Source: Darwinimomas sp045600945
Lineage (GTDB): Bacteria > Bacillota > Clostridia > Lachnospirales > Lachnospiraceae
Length of the DNA: 35,353 nucleotides
NCBI GenBank assembly: GCA_045600945.1
Contig: JAZRYX010000064.1
Span: 1-35,353 of the forward strand
Direction: 5' to 3'
Below the pieces are notes generated by a model. That model was not told the origin of the DNA, did no database searches, and was given only the letters and a program-made list of their open reading frames with translations. Of the stretch, positions 33,530-35,353 are shown one piece after another. Position numbers and translations under genes: made by a program. Numbering within the stretch: the first letter of the stretch is position 1; each line of letters opens with the position of its first letter.

Positions 33530-34921
33530 TTATAAATCACAGTTTCCTACCGTACGCGGGAACGGCAGGACATCACGAATATTTCCTATTCCGGTAATGT
33601 ACATGATGATGCGCTCAAATCCGAGTCCGAATCCGGAATGACGGTTTGAACCCCATTTACGAAGATCCGTATAGAACTCATACTCTTCCGGATTAAGTCC
33701 GCACTCTTCCATCTTCTTGAGAAGCACATCATAGTTGTCCTCTCTCTGACTTCCTCCGATAATCTCGCCAATGCCCGGGACCAGACAGTCCATAGCTGCG
33801 ACTGTCTTACCGTCTTCGTTGAGTTTCATATAGAATGCCTTGATCTCCTTCGGGTAATCTGTAACGAACAGAGGTTTCTTGTAAACCTGCTCTGTCAGAT
33901 ATCTCTCATGCTCTGTCTGGAGATCACATCCCCAGAATACCTTATAATCAAACTCATCATTATGTTCTTCAAGGATCTTAATCGCCTCGGTATAAGTTAC
34001 ATGACCGAACTCATTTCCTATGACATTATTCAGTCTCTCTAAAAGTCCCTGATCAACAAACTGATTGAAAAATGCCATCTCCTCCGGTGCATTCTCAAGA
34101 ACATATCTGATGATGTATTTAATCATGGATTCTGCAAGCTCCATATCATCACTGAGATCGGCAAATGCCATCTCCGGCTCAATCATCCAGAACTCTGCGG
34201 CATGACGTGTGGTATTTGAATTTTCCGCACGGAAAGTAGGTCCGAATGTATATACATTTCTGAATGCCATGCAATATGTCTCAACATTAAGCTGTCCTGA
34301 AACAGTCATGGCAACTTTCTTTCCGAAGAAATCCTTGCTGTAATCAACACTGCCGTCTTCTGTTCTCGGAACATCCTCAAGCGGAAGTGTCGTAACCTGG
34401 AACATCTCTCCTGCTCCCTCACAGTCACTCTCCGTGAGGATCGGAGTATGCACATATACAAATCCCCTCTCCTGGAAGAAACGATGAATAGCATATGCTA
34501 CAAGCGAGCGAACTCTGAATACCGCCTGGAAGGTGTTAGTCCTTGCACGAAGATGAGGTATGGTACGCAGATACTCAAGCGTATGTCTCTTCTTCTGAAG
34601 CGGATACGTAGAATCTGACGGTCCCTCGACGGATATCTCTTTTGCCTGAATCTCAAACGGCTGTTTTGCCTCCGGCGTCGGTACAAGTTCTCCCGTTATT
34701 ATAAGGGCAGCTCCTACATTGACCTTTGTGATCTCTGCGAAATTTGCCATCTCATCATGATATACTACCTGAATCTGCTGATAGTACGATCCGTCACTTA
34801 TCATAAGAAAACCGAACGACTTGGAATCGCGGTTCGAACGAACCCATCCTCCGATTCTGACTTCTTTGTTCAGGAAATCTTCCGGTTTTTTGAATATCTC
34901 GCGTAATGTATTTAACTTCAT
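33530..34921 (-). CDS. asnS: Asparaginyl-tRNA synthetase
   Basis: AsnRS charges tRNA-Asn with asparagine using ATP. The 463-residue class IIb enzyme has an N-terminal OB-fold anticodon-binding domain (about 15-105, VRIGGWVRSNRDSK) and a catalytic domain with motif 2 (TFGPTFRAENSNT) and motif 3 (GFGLGFERIIMYITG). The residues HAAEFWMIEPEMAF are typical of AsnRS. The ATG at 34921 is preceded by AAAGG; an in-frame ATG at 34981 would place 20 extra residues over the promoter and was rejected. Confidence 0.96.
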   Translation of the reverse strand: MKLNTLREIFKKPEDFLNKEVRIGGWVRSNRDSKSFGFLMISDGSYYQQIQVVYHDEMANFAEITKVNVGAALIITGELVPTPEAKQPFEIQAKEISVEGPSDSTYPLQKKRHTLEYLRTIPHLRARTNTFQAVFRVRSLVAYAIHRFFQERGFVYVHTPILTESDCEGAGEMFQVTTLPLEDVPRTEDGSVDYSKDFFGKKVAMTVSGQLNVETYCMAFRNVYTFGPTFRAENSNTTRHAAEFWMIEPEMAFADLSDDMELAESMIKYIIRYVLENAPEEMAFFNQFVDQGLLERLNNVIGNEFGHVTYTEAIKILEEHNDEFDYKVFWGCDLQTEHERYLTEQVYKKPLFVTDYPKEIKAFYMKLNEDGKTVAAMDCLVPGIGEIIGGSQREDNYDVLLKKMEECGLNPEEYEFYTDLRKWGSNRHSGFGLGFERIIMYITGIGNIRDVLPFPRTVGNCDL

Positions 34922-34952
34922 TGTTTTTGCCTTTCTATTTGCATTTGGCTTA

Positions 34953-34981
34953 AGTATATCACAATAAAGGTCTGCGACCAA
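34953..34981 (-). promoter_or_regulatory. Promoter of asnS
   Basis: TTGGTC (34976-34981) and TATACT (34953-34958) are 17 bases apart with a TGA extended -10, 31 bases before the asnS ATG. No T-box leader fits in the short 5' region. Confidence 0.7.
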
Positions 34982-34990
34982 CGATTTTCT

Positions 34991-35353
34991 TTATTTCGCC
35001 TTAAGCACATAAGCTCCGTGAGGCTTGATTCTGATAGAGGCATATCCGTTTTTAACAGGTACTTCGCCTCCCGTGAAACCGTAATTCCAGCAATCGGAAT
35101 AAACCAGTCCGCAGATGGTATCGTCATCATTTACCCCTGCCTTCCATACTGGCATTTCAATATCATATTCATCGTCTCCGGAGTGAACAATGATAAAAAT
35201 TTTCTCTTCACCCAAAGTGCGGGCAAATGCTATCACGTTGCGACTTGCAATCAGCCACACCAAAGAGCCTCTTCTTAGTGCAGGAGATGAATTATGTAAT
35301 TTCGTCATTCCTTCACAAAACTCAAGGCACTCTTTATCTTCCTTACCCCACGG
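34991..35353 (-). CDS. C-terminal part of a GH13 alpha-amylase-family glycosidase
   Basis: The frame is open to the right edge and encodes the last 120 residues. It begins with PWGKEDKECLEF and continues through SPALRRGS to a beta-sandwich domain (VIAFARTLGEEKIFIIVHSG, then GYASIRIKPHGAYVL). This arrangement, with PWGKED near the end of the barrel and an all-beta C-terminal domain, is typical of cytosolic or secreted alpha-glucan hydrolases of GH13 such as neopullulanase-like enzymes. The catalytic residues lie outside the window. The gene is on the same strand as asnS, 70 bases upstream of it. Confidence 0.85.
   Translation of the reverse strand, partial: PWGKEDKECLEFCEGMTKLHNSSPALRRGSLVWLIASRNVIAFARTLGEEKIFIIVHSGDDEYDIEMPVWKAGVNDDDTICGLVYSDCWNYGFTGGEVPVKNGYASIRIKPHGAYVLKAK

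Noticed and set aside
34922..34990. T-box riboswitch before asnS
   Set aside because: The region between the promoter and the ATG is about 30 bases, too short for a T-box leader.

Overview
The window looks like a chromosomal segment of a low-GC anaerobic Firmicute, most likely a Lachnospiraceae member of the Butyrivibrio/Roseburia type. The reasons are the fused SecDF, the paired glgC-glgD followed by spoVG, the cell-wall-binding repeat proteins, strong AGGAGG-type ribosome binding sites and the general protein character. This placement is inference from gene content. Almost every gene lies on the minus strand. The exceptions are a partial ORF end at the left edge, one small secreted protein (26935-27372) and tRNA-Gly.

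Layout from left to right. Positions 1-4240 hold a partial plus-strand gene end, a six-segment membrane protein, an atypical SLC1-type symporter with an extra soluble N-terminal domain, a DUF1232 protein and a YjbR-MGMT fusion, followed by a gene-poor stretch with an IS-like inverted repeat. Positions 4243-5520 hold a secreted cell-wall-binding protein and tRNA-Ser(CGA), with hairpin-rich flanks and two partial copies of the tRNA 3' end. Positions 5523-10362 form a compact operon, in transcription order secDF, tgt, yajC and mnmA, with tRNA-Ser about 100 nt beyond; it combines protein export with tRNA modification. Positions 10486-20310 form a surface-polysaccharide locus: epimerase, GtrB-type glycosyltransferase, tandem GT2 glycosyltransferase, GT2 glycosyltransferase, polyprenyl-phosphate sugar transferase, LytR-CpsA-Psr attachment protein and an HtrA protease. 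It encodes a plausible path from sugar nucleotide and lipid carrier to wall-attached polymer.

Positions 20519-26776 hold a DUF362 ferredoxin-like protein and an operon of an EamA transporter, an HMGL-type aldolase with an extra C-terminal domain, a HAD phosphatase and a ThDP-dependent acetolactate-synthase-like enzyme. This operon looks like a small uncharacterised biosynthetic module. Positions 26935-30083 hold the small secreted protein and the glycogen-precursor operon glgC-glgD-spoVG. Positions 30275-30562 carry tRNA-Gly(UCC) followed by a large branched palindrome. Positions 30559-33439 encode a YhaN/SbcC-like membrane-anchored ATPase and its SbcD-like partner, whose metallophosphoesterase active site is largely destroyed. 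The right end holds asnS and the C-terminal part of a GH13 glycosidase.

The items most worth a second look are the branched palindrome fused to the tRNA-Gly 3' end, the repeats around tRNA-Ser, the inactive-looking SbcD-like partner, the altered SLC1 transporter and the aldolase/ThDP operon. No CRISPR array, intact insertion sequence or prophage was seen.
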